This document shows positions 35,601 through 42,570 of a DNA stretch of 64,000 nt, in pieces. Origin of the DNA: JANNOG01 sp031398915 (GTDB lineage: Bacteria > Actinomycetota > Actinomycetes > Actinomycetales > JBBAYJ01); NCBI GenBank assembly GCA_031398915.1, contig JANNOG010000111.1, positions 1-64,000 of the forward strand, read 5' to 3'. Each line of letters begins with the position of its first letter. Position 1 is the stretch's first letter. The notes under the pieces are model-generated. The model had not been told where the DNA came from. It saw only the letters and a list, made by a program, of their open reading frames with translations, and made no database searches. The position numbers were made by a program, and so were the translations under genes.

Positions 35601-36767
35601 GGCCGGCAGGGTCCAGGTCAACGTCGCCGACGTGGCGCCCGCCGCGACGGTGGTCGTCGCGGCCTCGTTGCCCGTTCCGAACACGTTGTTCCGGTCGAAA
35701 TCGAGCCAGCCGGCGACGGTGGTGGCTGCGCTGCCTCCGGCGACGGGCACCGTGACCGAGTACGTGCCGGTCTGTCCGGCGGTGATCGGCCCGAAGGTGG
35801 CCTCGTCGGCACCGTCCGCCGTGGCGGCCGGACTGGAGAGCGGCGAGGTGGTGACGGCACCGGCCGTCACCGTGGTGGTCTTGTCCGCCGTACTGGTGGT
35901 GCCGATTCGCAGGTCGCCGACCAGGGCGGCGGCAGCGGACCCCGAGTCGTAGGCGGCGGGTGCGTCGCCGTAGTCCTCGTCCACCGTGGTGGTGACGCCG
36001 AAGGCGTCGGTGAAGTCGCCCGTGATGACGCCGGACTGGGTGACCTGTAGTGACAGGTCGAAGACCAACGTCCGGGTCGTTCCGGCGATCTGGATGGTGC
36101 CGCAGCCCGCCAAGCCGGTCGAGTTGTAGCTCGTCGAGTTCGCCGAGCAGCTGGTGCTGGGTGCGTTGGTGGTGGCCGACACCAGCCCCGACGTGATGGC
36201 CAGAGTTCCGCTGACCCCGGAAACCGTGGCGCCGCCCGACGAGCCCGCCACCAGGCCCAGCCGCGCGTTACCCGCTTTGTACACCGTCTGACTGTTGAAC
36301 GTGGCCCCCCCCAAACCCCAGACGTGCACGCGTGGGTTGGTGACCGGCGCCGGATACGTGATCGTCAGCTGCCCGCGTGCCGTGCACAGGGCATTGCTGA
36401 TGCAACCGGTCGAGGAGACCGACACCTCGACACCGGCAGACGTGGTGGCGATCTGTGGCACGAACAGTCCCGACGTGCCCCCTCGGCCGGCAACGGTGCC
36501 GGTCAGGTTGCCGGATGCGCCCAGCGTGGTCCGGTTGCCCGACACGGCCAGCGTCACGGTCTCGGTGTTGGCCAGCGTTGTCGTCGCCGAACCGTTCGCG
36601 CCCTGGGTGCCGGTCCAGGTCTCGGGCTGCTGGTACGCGCTCGCCGGAAGCGCGACCGGGGCTGCGGTAGCGATGACGAACGCCAGGGCACCGGCGATCA
36701 CTCGACGGGGCCGAAGGGCACTCGACGAGCGGCGCAGCGGAGCCTTGGTACGGACGGCATCAGTCAC
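26643..36767 (-). CDS. Giant surface protein with 26 CshA-type fibril repeats
   Basis: About 3,374 aa. GTG at 36767 is preferred because AAGGA lies 8 nt upstream. Order: signal peptide (RRVIAGALAFVIATAAPVAL, then PASA); secreted N-terminal region with a GEVED-like domain starting DEDYGDAPAAYD; a domain starting ITVTKSLAPTSDAGRF; 26 repeats of about 105 aa with the pattern D-x-A-x-TP...V-L-ANDS...SVRLLD...V-GEGTW-VD-TTG-V-F-P...F-G...V-Y-V-D; a PTPG stalk; a terminal signal with LSRTG, hydrophobic helix and basic tail. CshA-type repeats build adhesive fibrils in streptococci. An adhesin role is likely. It is the longest gene in the window by far, with no neighbours in operon. Confidence 0.9.
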   Translation of the reverse strand: MTDAVRTKAPLRRSSSALRPRRVIAGALAFVIATAAPVALPASAYQQPETWTGTQGANGSATTTLANTETVTLAVSGNRTTLGASGNLTGTVAGRGGTSGLFVPQIATTSAGVEVSVSSTGCISNALCTARGQLTITYPAPVTNPRVHVWGLGGATFNSQTVYKAGNARLGLVAGSSGGATVSGVSGTLAITSGLVSATTNAPSTSCSANSTSYNSTGLAGCGTIQIAGTTRTLVFDLSLQVTQSGVITGDFTDAFGVTTTVDEDYGDAPAAYDSGSAAAALVGDLRIGTTSTADKTTTVTAGAVTTSPLSSPAATADGADEATFGPITAGQTGTYSVTVPVAGGSAATTVAGWLDFDRNNVFGTGNEAATTTVAAGATSATLTWTLPAGVAAGPLNARLRAGYTARAASATGLAGVGEVEDHQIVVRPTITVTKSLAPTSDAGRFTLQVNGTSLASAVGHNGTTGPRTFGTAGADITTAQDPASSAVTLTVSEVAASGTDLSAYNSAYSCVDAAGATVTAGAGTTASVTVPRSSGANGNAQRISCTFTNTLATPVATPDAVSTPQNVTVTADVLANDSAPSSATPLVASSVRLLSGGLLVTTLSVAGQGTYVVNTTTGAVTFDPESGFTGQASPVSYRVADSTGRTATSTLTVTVAAITPVAVADTRTTPFGTSLTLAPAANDTAGAATAPIVAASLRLLDAAGTPVTTRTYPGVGTFTVDTATGTVTFTPVAGFTGSSPAVPYRVADGNGTTADSTVTISVTPPPQAAPDTATTPFQTAVTVSVAANDTAGSAPLRVGSVRLRDGVGSPVTSRAYPGIGTFTVNTATDQITFTPVAGFSGITPSAPYQIEDTDGIVATSTVTVTVTTPPQAVDDQATTPQNTNVSLVVLDNDTPGDSGAALVAPSVRLVDGGVPVTSLTVAGEGLWTVDTTTGTVTFNPDPSFTGVTNPVTYRVSDTQGIVDTAEVTVVVTPVTPSAEPDGTVTAYERAVDVSPLANDSAGSATAPLIVGTLRLVGAGGTLVTSLSAPGEGSFVVTGAVVRFTPVPGFVGSVTTVEYQVADSNGTRTGSTIDVVVTGPPTATDDSAGTAQNTDVTLDVLANDRPSLTSAAALDPTSVVLLDGTDEVTTLVVATEGTWTVDPVTGAVTFDPEPAFRGATTPVVYRVADAQGITDDAQVVVTVDGIDPVANEDGVATPFGTAVTVDVLGNDVAGTGGPALDPATLTLLSVGGSPVSSRTIIGVGTFQVVAGAVTFMPVAGFEGTTPPVAYRVADLNGTTATSTVRVLVYNPPTATDDSANTPSDVTVTLPTVANDMTSNSGSALDPTTVTLLDGAGAPTLSLVVAGQGTWSVDTTSGDITFDPEPAFSGTTSPVTYRVSDGDGITATAQQVVNVRTAPIARPDSASATQNTPVVIRPLDNDSAGSSGAALPPAPPPAGLVLLNGAGAPVTTLVVAGQGTWVVDQTTGEITFTPEAGFSGPAAPVTYRLTDGDGVTASSTISVSVAGVTPLADADRRTTAFEQPVTFAPTGNDAAGTGGGGAAVPLVPQTLRLVDGGARVAQVVVTGVGTFTVDVATGDVTFTPAADFVGTTPTVTYVVQDANGTEATSTIAITVTGAPVAEPDAVNTPSDRTVTLDLLANDGPTAGGAQLDPTTVRLLDAADNPQTSLTLSGVGTFTVDTTTGEITFDPDAGFAGNTPAVAYVVDDADGVPARSTVTVRVATAPQINADTVTTAQNVRVRIRVLDNDVPSDSGADLQPGSVRLSLLAGDTPVTILVIPGEGTYTVDEALGEVVFDPEPGFAGGGTPIRYRVSDVEDTTGSASVSVTVTGVVPVANPDRASTPTDTTISIDPLVNDVPGSEDSTLDPTSVRLLDGAVEVTLLTRAGVGTFTVDTGTGVITFDPVPGFAGDAVVDYLVRDSNGTADSSVVTFSVASAPDAVDDSTTTPQNTMVDVPVLDNDVESDSGADFIPASVRLVGAGATPVTELVVAGEGTWRVETATGVVTFSPQPQFSGVASVVSYTVSDVDGTQVGAQVSVTVTAVIPSASPDVVTTPFGTATTLDPTINDTAGSPSVAIDATTLRLIDGTGTPVIEVVVAAQGTFAVDPTTGRVSFTPVAGFSGTSTVDYRVLDANGTAASSTVSVVVATAPTADDDSGVTRQGVDVVLDVLNGDEPSTVTGSSLDATSVRLVDVDGSPVFSLVVVDEGRWTVDMSTGAVRFNPVRTFIGTTTPVTYQVRDTDGIAALADLTVTVTAVVPQVRADAVQVPFGTTATVSPADNDLPGDPSAPIVETSVRVLDGAGQPVETRVVVGVGTWIVDTSTGMVSFVPESGFTGTATIDYVVADLNGTTGTATVTVVVADAPDAQDDAAVTAQGRAVTVDILGNDDPSALSGSPLDPASVLLVAPDGSLATQVIVGGEGRWSVDTATGDITFTPEPMFTGATTPLAYQVSDQDGVTDRAQVTVTVTAITPTAVDDTASSPAGLGVVLSPAANDVAGAVGTPIVAGSVRLVDDDGAVVTELEVPGGTFSVDIATGEVTFAATIGFAGDVSVTYQVADANGTTSTAGITVTVFTAPIAQDDSVTTPQNTAVTLDVLADDTTSNSGSPFEPGSVRLIDAAGARTPTLVVPGEGTWSASATTGRVTFTPLAAFTGQAGVVAYVVEDSDGVTASATLSVTVTAVTPIAVDDEASTPSGRSVSFAVLANDSPGSGTTSLAPASARLIDDTGAEATSVTVAGEGTWTISGGTVTFVPLSTFDGDARLSYVVRDSNGTPATADLTVTVFGSPLAADDTVGTAQGVAVSFDALANDAPSNSGSPLNPASVRFVADSGALVTTLVVAGEGTWSLTSSTATFTPLASYRGTTSAVTYQVLDGDGVSARAELRAVVSGVTPVANDDLASGPTAAAVVVDVLDNDAAGTSGGPLVAASVRILSDSGPVSTLVVSQVGTWTVDAVTGAITFTPVAGFAGSATVTYRVLDTNGTAATALVTVTIASAPVAADDTATTSQGMSTTIEPLVNDQPSDSGAIFDPASVRLLDADGVPVTSLVVSGQGQWSVDAAGLVTFIPLVSFTGQSSPVSYQVTDSVGTVVRAAMTVTVTAVPPVASNDMVRGTAGGPITVSVLANDGPGVTNAPLDPATLRLLDAAGDPVTTLVIDGAGTWTVDDVAGTLTFVPLAGFIGDVPPVRYVVADTDGVTTGAEVSLTVVERPVAVPDQAVATSGAPVTIDPLANDTGGSPLDPSSVRLVAPDGSLVQVLVVAGVGTWQVDPATGRITFTSLAGFSGTAEVTYRVTDAEGASTTSSIAVEVEAADTPPGPTPGPTPGPTPGPTPSPTPPPTSGQPAALSRTGTEVGVLVLAGVLMILIGGLLTVRPRGARSGG
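26860..35110 (-). repeat. 26 CshA-type repeats, alternating A/B types
   Basis: The repeats are diverged at DNA level. From about the 4th to the 24th copy two protein types mostly alternate. Type A has QN-type starts (TTPQNT), D-x-DG(V/I) near the end and the linker TAVTP. Type B has FGT/AG-type starts, D-x-NGT near the end and the linker TAP/SAP. So the working unit appears to be a dimer of about 210 aa. Confidence 0.8.
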
Positions 36768-36975
36768 AGGTCTGTCCTTATCGGTCACGAGTCCCGCCCC
36801 GGCGTGGCGCGAGTACGCCGTGCCATCGGCCACAGCCCCCGGCCACTGAAGACCCGATCACTCGATCGTCCGTTCCTGTCGATTTCGCGGGCACCCGTTC
36901 GTCAGTAGTGAGGGAACCGCCGGTGCGCCGGCGCTACCGAGTCCACAGTCGTCGTCGGTCCGCTGGAGGTATGTC

Positions 36976-38454
36976 GTGGTCGCACTACAAGAACCGTCAG
37001 GTCAGGAGGCAGCGGCCCGGGTGCCGTGGGTGATCCTTCCGGTGTTGGCGGCAGCTCAGTTCGTCGTCGTCCTGGACGCATCGATCGTCAACATCGCGCT
37101 GCCGTCGATCGAGAGCGATCTCGGCTTCTCGGGCCCCGATCTGCAGTGGGTGATCAACGCCTACGTGCTGGCGTTCGGCGGACTGCTGTTGTTGGGGGGG
37201 CGGTTGAGCGACGTCATCGACGGGCGCAGCGTCTTCCTGATCGGCCTGGGAGTGTTCTGCGCGGCATCGTTGGTCTGCGGACTTGCCGAGACACCCGGGG
37301 TGCTGCTGGCCGGACGCGCCGCCCAGGGTGTGGGGGCGGCCATGCTCTCGCCGGCCGGGCTGACTCTGTTGACGCGCAACTTCACCGGCACGGCGCGCGC
37401 CAAGGCGTTGGCCGCCTGGGGAGCGGTCAGCGGTATCGCCGGCGGCGCGGGCGTACTGCTGGGTGGCGTCCTCACCGACGGGCCGGGGTGGCCATGGATC
37501 TTCTTCATCAACATCCCCGTGGGGGTGATCGTCGCCGTCGCGGCGTGGCGGCTGGTCGGGCGTTCTCAGGGCCGGCGTTCGCTCGGCCTGGACATTCCCG
37601 GTGCGGCGCTCATCACCGGCGCCATCTTCATGCTGGTGCTCGCCGTCGTGCGCAGCGAACAGGACGGCTGGGGTTCACGGAACGTGATCGGTGGGTTCGT
37701 CGTCGCCGCTGCTCTCGTGGTGGCGTTCATCGTCGTCGAGCAACGGGTGCGTCAGCCGCTGATCCCGCTGGGTGTGTTCCGGTTGCGGGACCTCAGCGCG
37801 GGCAACGCCGTCAACCTGTTGTTGGGCTCCGCCCTGTTGGCGACATTCTTCCTGCTCACTCTGTATCTGCAGCAGGTGGTCGGCGACAGCGCGCAGACAG
37901 CCGGGATCAAGTACATCCCGCTGGCGGTAGCCGCTTTCGTCGGTAGTGGGTTGTGTTCGGCGATCCTTCCTCGGGTCGGGGCAAAAATCCCCCTCGCACT
38001 GGGGATGACGTTCATCGCCGTCGGATTGGCCTGGTTCTCGTTGTTCGAGGCCGACAGCAACTACTGGTCCAGCTTCTTCGCCCCCAGTGTCGTGTGGGGA
38101 ATCGGACTCGGTCTCGCGGCGGTATCTGCCCTGTCTGCCGCCACGCAGGACCTCGGAACGGACGACGAGTCCGGCCTGGCGTCGGGATTGGTGAGCACGA
38201 CCCAGCAGGTCGGTGGAGCGATCGGCCTCGCGGTGCTCAGCACGTTCACCTTCGACCGCGCCAACGAGTTGCTGGCCACCGGATCTCCGTTTCCGGTCGC
38301 GCTGCTGGACGGACTCGTCCTGGCCACCCGGATCGGGGCCGGAATCGCCGTGGTCGCTGCGATCCTGGCGCTCGTGCTGCTCACGAACCGTCGTCCGGAC
38401 CAATTCGCCGGAGACCACGACTCGAACACGACCAACACGGCATCGGCCGGGTGA
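36976..38454 (+). CDS. MFS multidrug exporter, DHA2 (EmrB/QacA) type
   Basis: 492 aa with 14 predicted membrane helices, the DHA2 arrangement. GTG start with GGAGG 6 nt upstream. Signatures: VVLDASIVNIALPSI (motif D1), GGRLSDVIDGR (motif A) and GRAAQGVGAAMLSPAGL (motifs B/C region). It is a proton-driven efflux pump for drugs or other amphiphiles in the inner membrane. The DGPF protein and ECF sigma factor genes follow closely (11 bp gap), suggesting one unit under that sigma factor. Substrate unknown. Confidence 0.9.
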   Translation: MVALQEPSGQEAAARVPWVILPVLAAAQFVVVLDASIVNIALPSIESDLGFSGPDLQWVINAYVLAFGGLLLLGGRLSDVIDGRSVFLIGLGVFCAASLVCGLAETPGVLLAGRAAQGVGAAMLSPAGLTLLTRNFTGTARAKALAAWGAVSGIAGGAGVLLGGVLTDGPGWPWIFFINIPVGVIVAVAAWRLVGRSQGRRSLGLDIPGAALITGAIFMLVLAVVRSEQDGWGSRNVIGGFVVAAALVVAFIVVEQRVRQPLIPLGVFRLRDLSAGNAVNLLLGSALLATFFLLTLYLQQVVGDSAQTAGIKYIPLAVAAFVGSGLCSAILPRVGAKIPLALGMTFIAVGLAWFSLFEADSNYWSSFFAPSVVWGIGLGLAAVSALSAATQDLGTDDESGLASGLVSTTQQVGGAIGLAVLSTFTFDRANELLATGSPFPVALLDGLVLATRIGAGIAVVAAILALVLLTNRRPDQFAGDHDSNTTNTASAG

Positions 38455-38465
38455 AGGGGATCGTC

Positions 38466-38807
38466 ATGGCGCAGTACCTGCTCATGATCTACCAGGACGA
38501 GGCTCGGATGCCTGACCGCGAGAGCGCGGCCTGGGACGCCCTCACGATCGATCATCAGCGTTTCCAGGACCAGGTCGCGGCCGGACCCAGTCGCATCCTC
38601 GGGTCCCAAGCTCTGGAACCGACCTCGATGGCTACGACGCTGCGCGCCGACACGATCACCGACGGCCCCTTCGCCGAGACCAAAGAGGCTTTCGGCGGCT
38701 TCTACCTCCTGGAGGCCGACGATCTGGACGAGGCGCTGCGGGTGGCAGCGCTGTGTCCCGCGGGCCTCGGGTGTGTCGAGGTCCGGCCCGTGATCGATCT
38801 CGGGTAG
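38466..38807 (+). CDS. DGPF/YCII-related protein
   Basis: 113 aa from the ATG at 38466, about 12 bp after the exporter stop. YCII-like alpha-beta barrel with MAQYLLMIYQDE and the DGPF motif (D66-F69 within ITDGPFAETKEAFGGFYLLE). Family members are small cytoplasmic proteins of unknown activity, almost always encoded next to ECF sigma factors of the ECF42 group. That gene indeed follows here after 3 bp. Confidence 0.9.
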   Translation: MAQYLLMIYQDEARMPDRESAAWDALTIDHQRFQDQVAAGPSRILGSQALEPTSMATTLRADTITDGPFAETKEAFGGFYLLEADDLDEALRVAALCPAGLGCVEVRPVIDLG

Positions 38808-38810
38808 CTG

Positions 38811-40109
38811 GTGGAGGCTGCGGAAAGGACGGCTGCCGGCTGGAGCGTGGAAGTCGAACGGGCGGTGAGCCAGGCCCACCGTGAACAGTGGACGTCGGTA
38901 CTGGCCTCGACCGTGCGCATCGCGGGCGATCTGGACCTGGCTGAGGACTGTGTTCAGGATGCCTACCTCTCGGCCCTACGGGCGTGGGCCGACACCGGAA
39001 TCCCGAACAATCCTGCGGGCTGGTTGATCACGACCGCCCGCAGGAAGGCACTGGACACGCATCGGCGCACCCAGATCCTCACCGGGAAACTGCCATTGCT
39101 GATCGAACCCGGTGGGTCGGACCCCGGACTGTTCGATCCGATCGACTCATTGGGCGCCGGCGACCTAGTCGATGATCAGTTACGGCTGATATTCACGTGC
39201 TGCCACCCCGCGCTGGATCGTCAAGCCCAGACCGCCCTGACGCTACGGACGGTCTGCGGAATGGCGACGGCCGACGTGGCGCGCTCGTTCCTGGTCTCCG
39301 ACACGACCATGGCCGCCCGCCTGACACGGGCGAAGAAGAAGATCGCGACAGCGCGCATTCCGTACCGGGTCCCTGACGCCGCCGAGTTGCCGGATCGCCT
39401 CGACGCCGTCCTGACGGTCCTGCACCTGCTCTTCTCCGCCGCACACGAGGCTCACCTGACCGACCCGGGACTGGCCGACGACCTGGCGGCACGATCGCTG
39501 CGCCTGGCTCGCGTCCTCGTCGAGTTGATGCCCGACGAGACCGAGGCCAGAGGGTTGCTGGCACTGCTGCTGCTGTCGCACGCGCGGCGGGACGCGCGAG
39601 TGGCGGACGGCGAACTGGTGCTGTTGGCCGACCAGGATCGATCACGGTGGGATGCCCGGCTGATCAGCGAGGGCCTGGCCCTGCTGCCATCCGCCCTGCG
39701 GGGTCCGGGCCCGGGGCGATTCGCCCTGCAGGCTGCCATCGCCGCGCTCCATTGTGAGGCCCGGCACGCATCCGATACGGACTGGGTTCAGATCCTGCAG
39801 TTGTACGACGAACTCCTGGGCGTGTGGCCCAGCCATGTCGTGGCACTCAACCGAGCGGCTGCCGCGGCCGAAGTACACGGGCCGTCCGTCGCGTTGCGAA
39901 TGGTCGAGGAGTTGGCCGGCGAACCACGAATGCGCGGTTACCGGTATCTGCACTCCACCCGCGCCGAGCTACTCCGCCGACTCGACCGGGCACCCGAGGC
40001 AGTCGACGCCTACACCGATGCCATCGGATTGAGCGACCCGGGTCCGGAGCGCGATTTCCTCGTCAGGAAACGCGTGGAAGCCGAGGGCCTCTCACTACGG
40101 AATTCGTAG
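38811..40109 (+). CDS. ECF42-type RNA polymerase sigma factor with TPR-like C-terminus
   Basis: 432 aa, GTG start 3 bp after the DGPF gene. Sigma2 (LDLAEDCVQDAYLSALRAW) and sigma4 (GMATADVARSFLVSDTTMAARLTRAKKKI) are followed by about 230 extra residues of helical TPR-like repeats (DUF6596 type: VLTVLHLLFSAAHEAH, VALNRAAAAAEVHGP). ECF42 factors lack anti-sigma factors and need this C-terminal extension. They direct transcription of DGPF genes, so it likely controls its own cluster. The 3' end overlaps the converging TetR gene by 15 bp. Confidence 0.9.
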   Translation: MEAAERTAAGWSVEVERAVSQAHREQWTSVLASTVRIAGDLDLAEDCVQDAYLSALRAWADTGIPNNPAGWLITTARRKALDTHRRTQILTGKLPLLIEPGGSDPGLFDPIDSLGAGDLVDDQLRLIFTCCHPALDRQAQTALTLRTVCGMATADVARSFLVSDTTMAARLTRAKKKIATARIPYRVPDAAELPDRLDAVLTVLHLLFSAAHEAHLTDPGLADDLAARSLRLARVLVELMPDETEARGLLALLLLSHARRDARVADGELVLLADQDRSRWDARLISEGLALLPSALRGPGPGRFALQAAIAALHCEARHASDTDWVQILQLYDELLGVWPSHVVALNRAAAAAEVHGPSVALRMVEELAGEPRMRGYRYLHSTRAELLRRLDRAPEAVDAYTDAIGLSDPGPERDFLVRKRVEAEGLSLRNS

Positions 40110-40682
40110 ACCCTCCAGCATTCGATCGAACGCCGCCCAGGCATCATCGAGGTCACTCGGTCGCGACGACTCGGCGAGCCACAGAGCCGCCTCGTTCATT
40201 GCACCCGACAGCAACCGGCCGAGGGGTGTCACCGGCTGCTGGTCGATGGTCCCCTCGGCAACGAGGCTGATGAGCGCCTCCTCGAGGTGACGACCGGACG
40301 CCGCCTCGTCCAACGCCCGCCACTGTGCCCAGCCCAGGACAGCGGGTCCGTCGATCAGCATGATCTGCCGGACATCCGGGTGCGTACTGGCGACCAGGAA
40401 GGCTCGGCATCCGGTACGCAACTGGTCCCAGTGATCGGCCTCCGGCTCCGCGACGGCGGCCGCCGCGACAGCATCGCCGACTTCGGCCTGTACCTGAGCG
40501 AGGACCACTCCGAACAGATCGGCCTTACTGGTGAAGTGGTGGTACAGCGCACCCTTCGTGACTCCGGTGGCACTCGCGATCTGATCGAGTCCGACGCCGC
40601 CGTAGCCCAGTGTCGCGAACAGGCGCCTCGCCTCGCGCAGCAGCGCTCGCCGGGTCTGTTCGCGCTGTTCGATCCGGGTCAT
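40095..40682 (-). CDS. TetR-family repressor
   Basis: 195 aa. N-terminal helix-turn-helix (RRLFATLGYGGVGLDQIA then SATGVTKGALYHHFTSK, residues about 10-55) is the classic TetR pattern. The C-terminal ligand-binding part is all-helical. It is divergent from the VOC-family gene, with two CATAC-centred inverted repeats in the 80-bp gap. It thus probably represses both genes. The inducer is unknown. Confidence 0.92.
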   Translation of the reverse strand: MTRIEQREQTRRALLREARRLFATLGYGGVGLDQIASATGVTKGALYHHFTSKADLFGVVLAQVQAEVGDAVAAAAVAEPEADHWDQLRTGCRAFLVASTHPDVRQIMLIDGPAVLGWAQWRALDEAASGRHLEEALISLVAEGTIDQQPVTPLGRLLSGAMNEAALWLAESSRPSDLDDAWAAFDRMLEGLRIP

Positions 40683-40705
40683 GGTCGTCCCTCCTCCACT
40701 GTTGA

Positions 40706-40748
40706 CATACTGAGAGTACGCCAGTACTTTTCACATACCGACAGTATG
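40706..40748. promoter_or_regulatory. Two TetR-type operators in the divergent promoter
   Basis: A perfect 15-bp palindrome CATAC-CGACA-GTATG at 40734-40748 and an imperfect copy CATAC-TGAGA-GTACG at 40706-40720, spaced 28 bp start to start. They fill the gap between tetR and the VOC gene, the second ending just before the AAGGAG of the VOC gene. Confidence 0.7.
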
Positions 40749-40762
40749 CGAAGGAGAAATCC

Positions 40763-41179
40763 ATGGTTGTGACGAGCTTCTACCCGGTCATCTGTACGTC
40801 CCTGATCGAGCAATCGACGACCTTCTACACCACGTTCTTCGGCTTCGAGATCACATTCGAGGCCGACTGGTACGTCAGCTTGCGCCGCGACGGTCAGAAG
40901 CCCTACGAACTCGCCCTGGTCGATTTCCACCACCCGACCGTGCCGCATGCGTATCGGCAGCCGGCACGAGGCATCATCCTCAACTTCGAGGTCGAAGACG
41001 TCGACGCGGAATGGCAGCGTCTCGTCGTCGAGGGCGACATGACCCCTCAACTGGATATTCGCAGTGAAGCCTTCGGGCAGCGTCACTTCATCGTGACCGA
41101 TCCCAACGACGTGCTGATCGACGTCATCACGCCTATCGAGCCTTCGGCCGAGTACGCGGGGCAGTTCACCCAGGCGTGA
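40763..41179 (+). CDS. VOC-family (glyoxalase-like) protein
   Basis: 138 aa with GAAGGAG ahead of the ATG. Two beta-alpha-beta-beta-beta modules of the vicinal-oxygen-chelate fold: YPVICTSLIEQSTTFYTTFFGF at the start and RHFIVTDPNDVLIDVITPI at the end. Such proteins are dioxygenases, isomerases or drug-binding resistance proteins. The metal ligands are not obvious, so function cannot be assigned. It is controlled by the divergent TetR gene. Confidence 0.88.
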   Translation: MVVTSFYPVICTSLIEQSTTFYTTFFGFEITFEADWYVSLRRDGQKPYELALVDFHHPTVPHAYRQPARGIILNFEVEDVDAEWQRLVVEGDMTPQLDIRSEAFGQRHFIVTDPNDVLIDVITPIEPSAEYAGQFTQA

Positions 41180-41272
41180 GGCCCGGGGACGTCGGTCGCG
41201 TCGACGCGCTGACCTCTGGTGCGGGTCGTAGATCGCAGTGTCACAGCGTCCACCGGCGGACATGATGGCTCG

Positions 41273-42466
41273 GTGACGCAGCCGTGGGTACGAGCTGCGG
41301 TGGCGATGTTCGGCGTCGCCTGGGGCGCCAACCAGTTCGCGTCGCTGCTGTTGGCCTACCGCCAAGAGCAGGGCATGCCGGCAACGGCAGCGACGGGACT
41401 GTTCGGGTTCTATGCCCTCGGCCTGATTCCGGCACTACTGCTGGGCGGGCCGTTCTCGGACCGGATCGGCCGGCGCATCATGGCGAGGACGGCGGTCGTC
41501 ACGTCCGTTCTGGCTACCATCGTGCTGGCCGCCGGGGTCGAGGCCGAGGGCTGGCTGTTCGTCGGCAGGTTCTTGGCAGGAGTCGCCTCGGGGCTGATCT
41601 TCGCCCCCGGCACCGCATGGGTGAAGGAGTTGTCGGGGGCGCCGTTCGACCCCACGGGTGAGCCCGACCGAGGAGCCCGGCGCGCCGCGATCTCGCTGTC
41701 GGCCGGGTTCTCGCTCGGACCTCTCGTGGCTGGTGGGATCGCGCAGTGGGCGCCGGCGCCCCTGGTTCTCGCCTATGTCCCCCATCTGGTCATCATCACG
41801 GTGGCGGGCATGTTGGCGTGGCGAGTGCCCGAGACCGTCACCCGCTCGACCGCGAAGGTGTCGGTGTCGAGGCGTCTACTCGTGCGTTCGGCCAGTTCGC
41901 CGCGCTTCCTCGGCGTCGTGTCGCCCGTGGCGCCGTGGGTGTTCGCCGCGCCGGCCATCTCGATCACGATCGGGCCCGCTCTCGTGGCAGCCGAAACCGG
42001 CTCGTTCTCGATCGCCTTTGCCGGTGTCGTCGCCGGATTGACCCTGGGCACAGGTGTGTTCGTGCAGCCGCTCGCCCATCGGCTGGATGTGGTCGACGAC
42101 GTCCGGGCACTGGTTGCGGGGTTGGCCGCCGTGGTGCTCGGCTGTCTGGTGGAAGCGCTGACCGCCATCACAGGACAACCCGTCCTCGCCGTCGTCGCCG
42201 CCGTCCTCACGGGGTCGGGGTACGGGTTGTGCCTGGTCGGGGGCCTGCTGGAGACCCAACGGATTGCCGGCCCGGCCGAACTGGCCGCCCTGACCGGTCG
42301 CTATTACGCCCTGACATACGTCGGGTTCGCGGCCCCGGTCATCCTGACCGCGCTCACCATCGTCGCCGGATATCCCATTCTGCTGCTGGGGACGGCGACG
42401 CTCGCACTGCTGACCATGGCCTTCGTCGTTCGCAACAGCCGTCGTCGCGACAACGCGACCGATTGA
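41273..42466 (+). CDS. MFS transporter, 12-TM
   Basis: About 397 aa from the GTG at 41273; an upstream GTG at 41219 would add 18 residues before the first helix. 12 predicted helices. Motif A-like GGPFSDRIGRRIMART and GRFLAGVASGLIFAPGTAWVKEL are typical of sugar/drug MFS proteins. It exports or imports a small molecule; the substrate is unknown. It follows the VOC gene on the same strand by 93 bp and could be part of the TetR-controlled unit. Confidence 0.85.
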   Translation: MTQPWVRAAVAMFGVAWGANQFASLLLAYRQEQGMPATAATGLFGFYALGLIPALLLGGPFSDRIGRRIMARTAVVTSVLATIVLAAGVEAEGWLFVGRFLAGVASGLIFAPGTAWVKELSGAPFDPTGEPDRGARRAAISLSAGFSLGPLVAGGIAQWAPAPLVLAYVPHLVIITVAGMLAWRVPETVTRSTAKVSVSRRLLVRSASSPRFLGVVSPVAPWVFAAPAISITIGPALVAAETGSFSIAFAGVVAGLTLGTGVFVQPLAHRLDVVDDVRALVAGLAAVVLGCLVEALTAITGQPVLAVVAAVLTGSGYGLCLVGGLLETQRIAGPAELAALTGRYYALTYVGFAAPVILTALTIVAGYPILLLGTATLALLTMAFVVRNSRRRDNATD

Positions 42467-42570
42467 CAGGTCCGATCCCCTCGCGCACCGCACAACGGCC
42501 TTCCGGCCGCTATGTCGCATTCGGCGTGTCGAGGCAGGACCGACCGGGTGGTCCGGGAAGGCTGCCTGGC

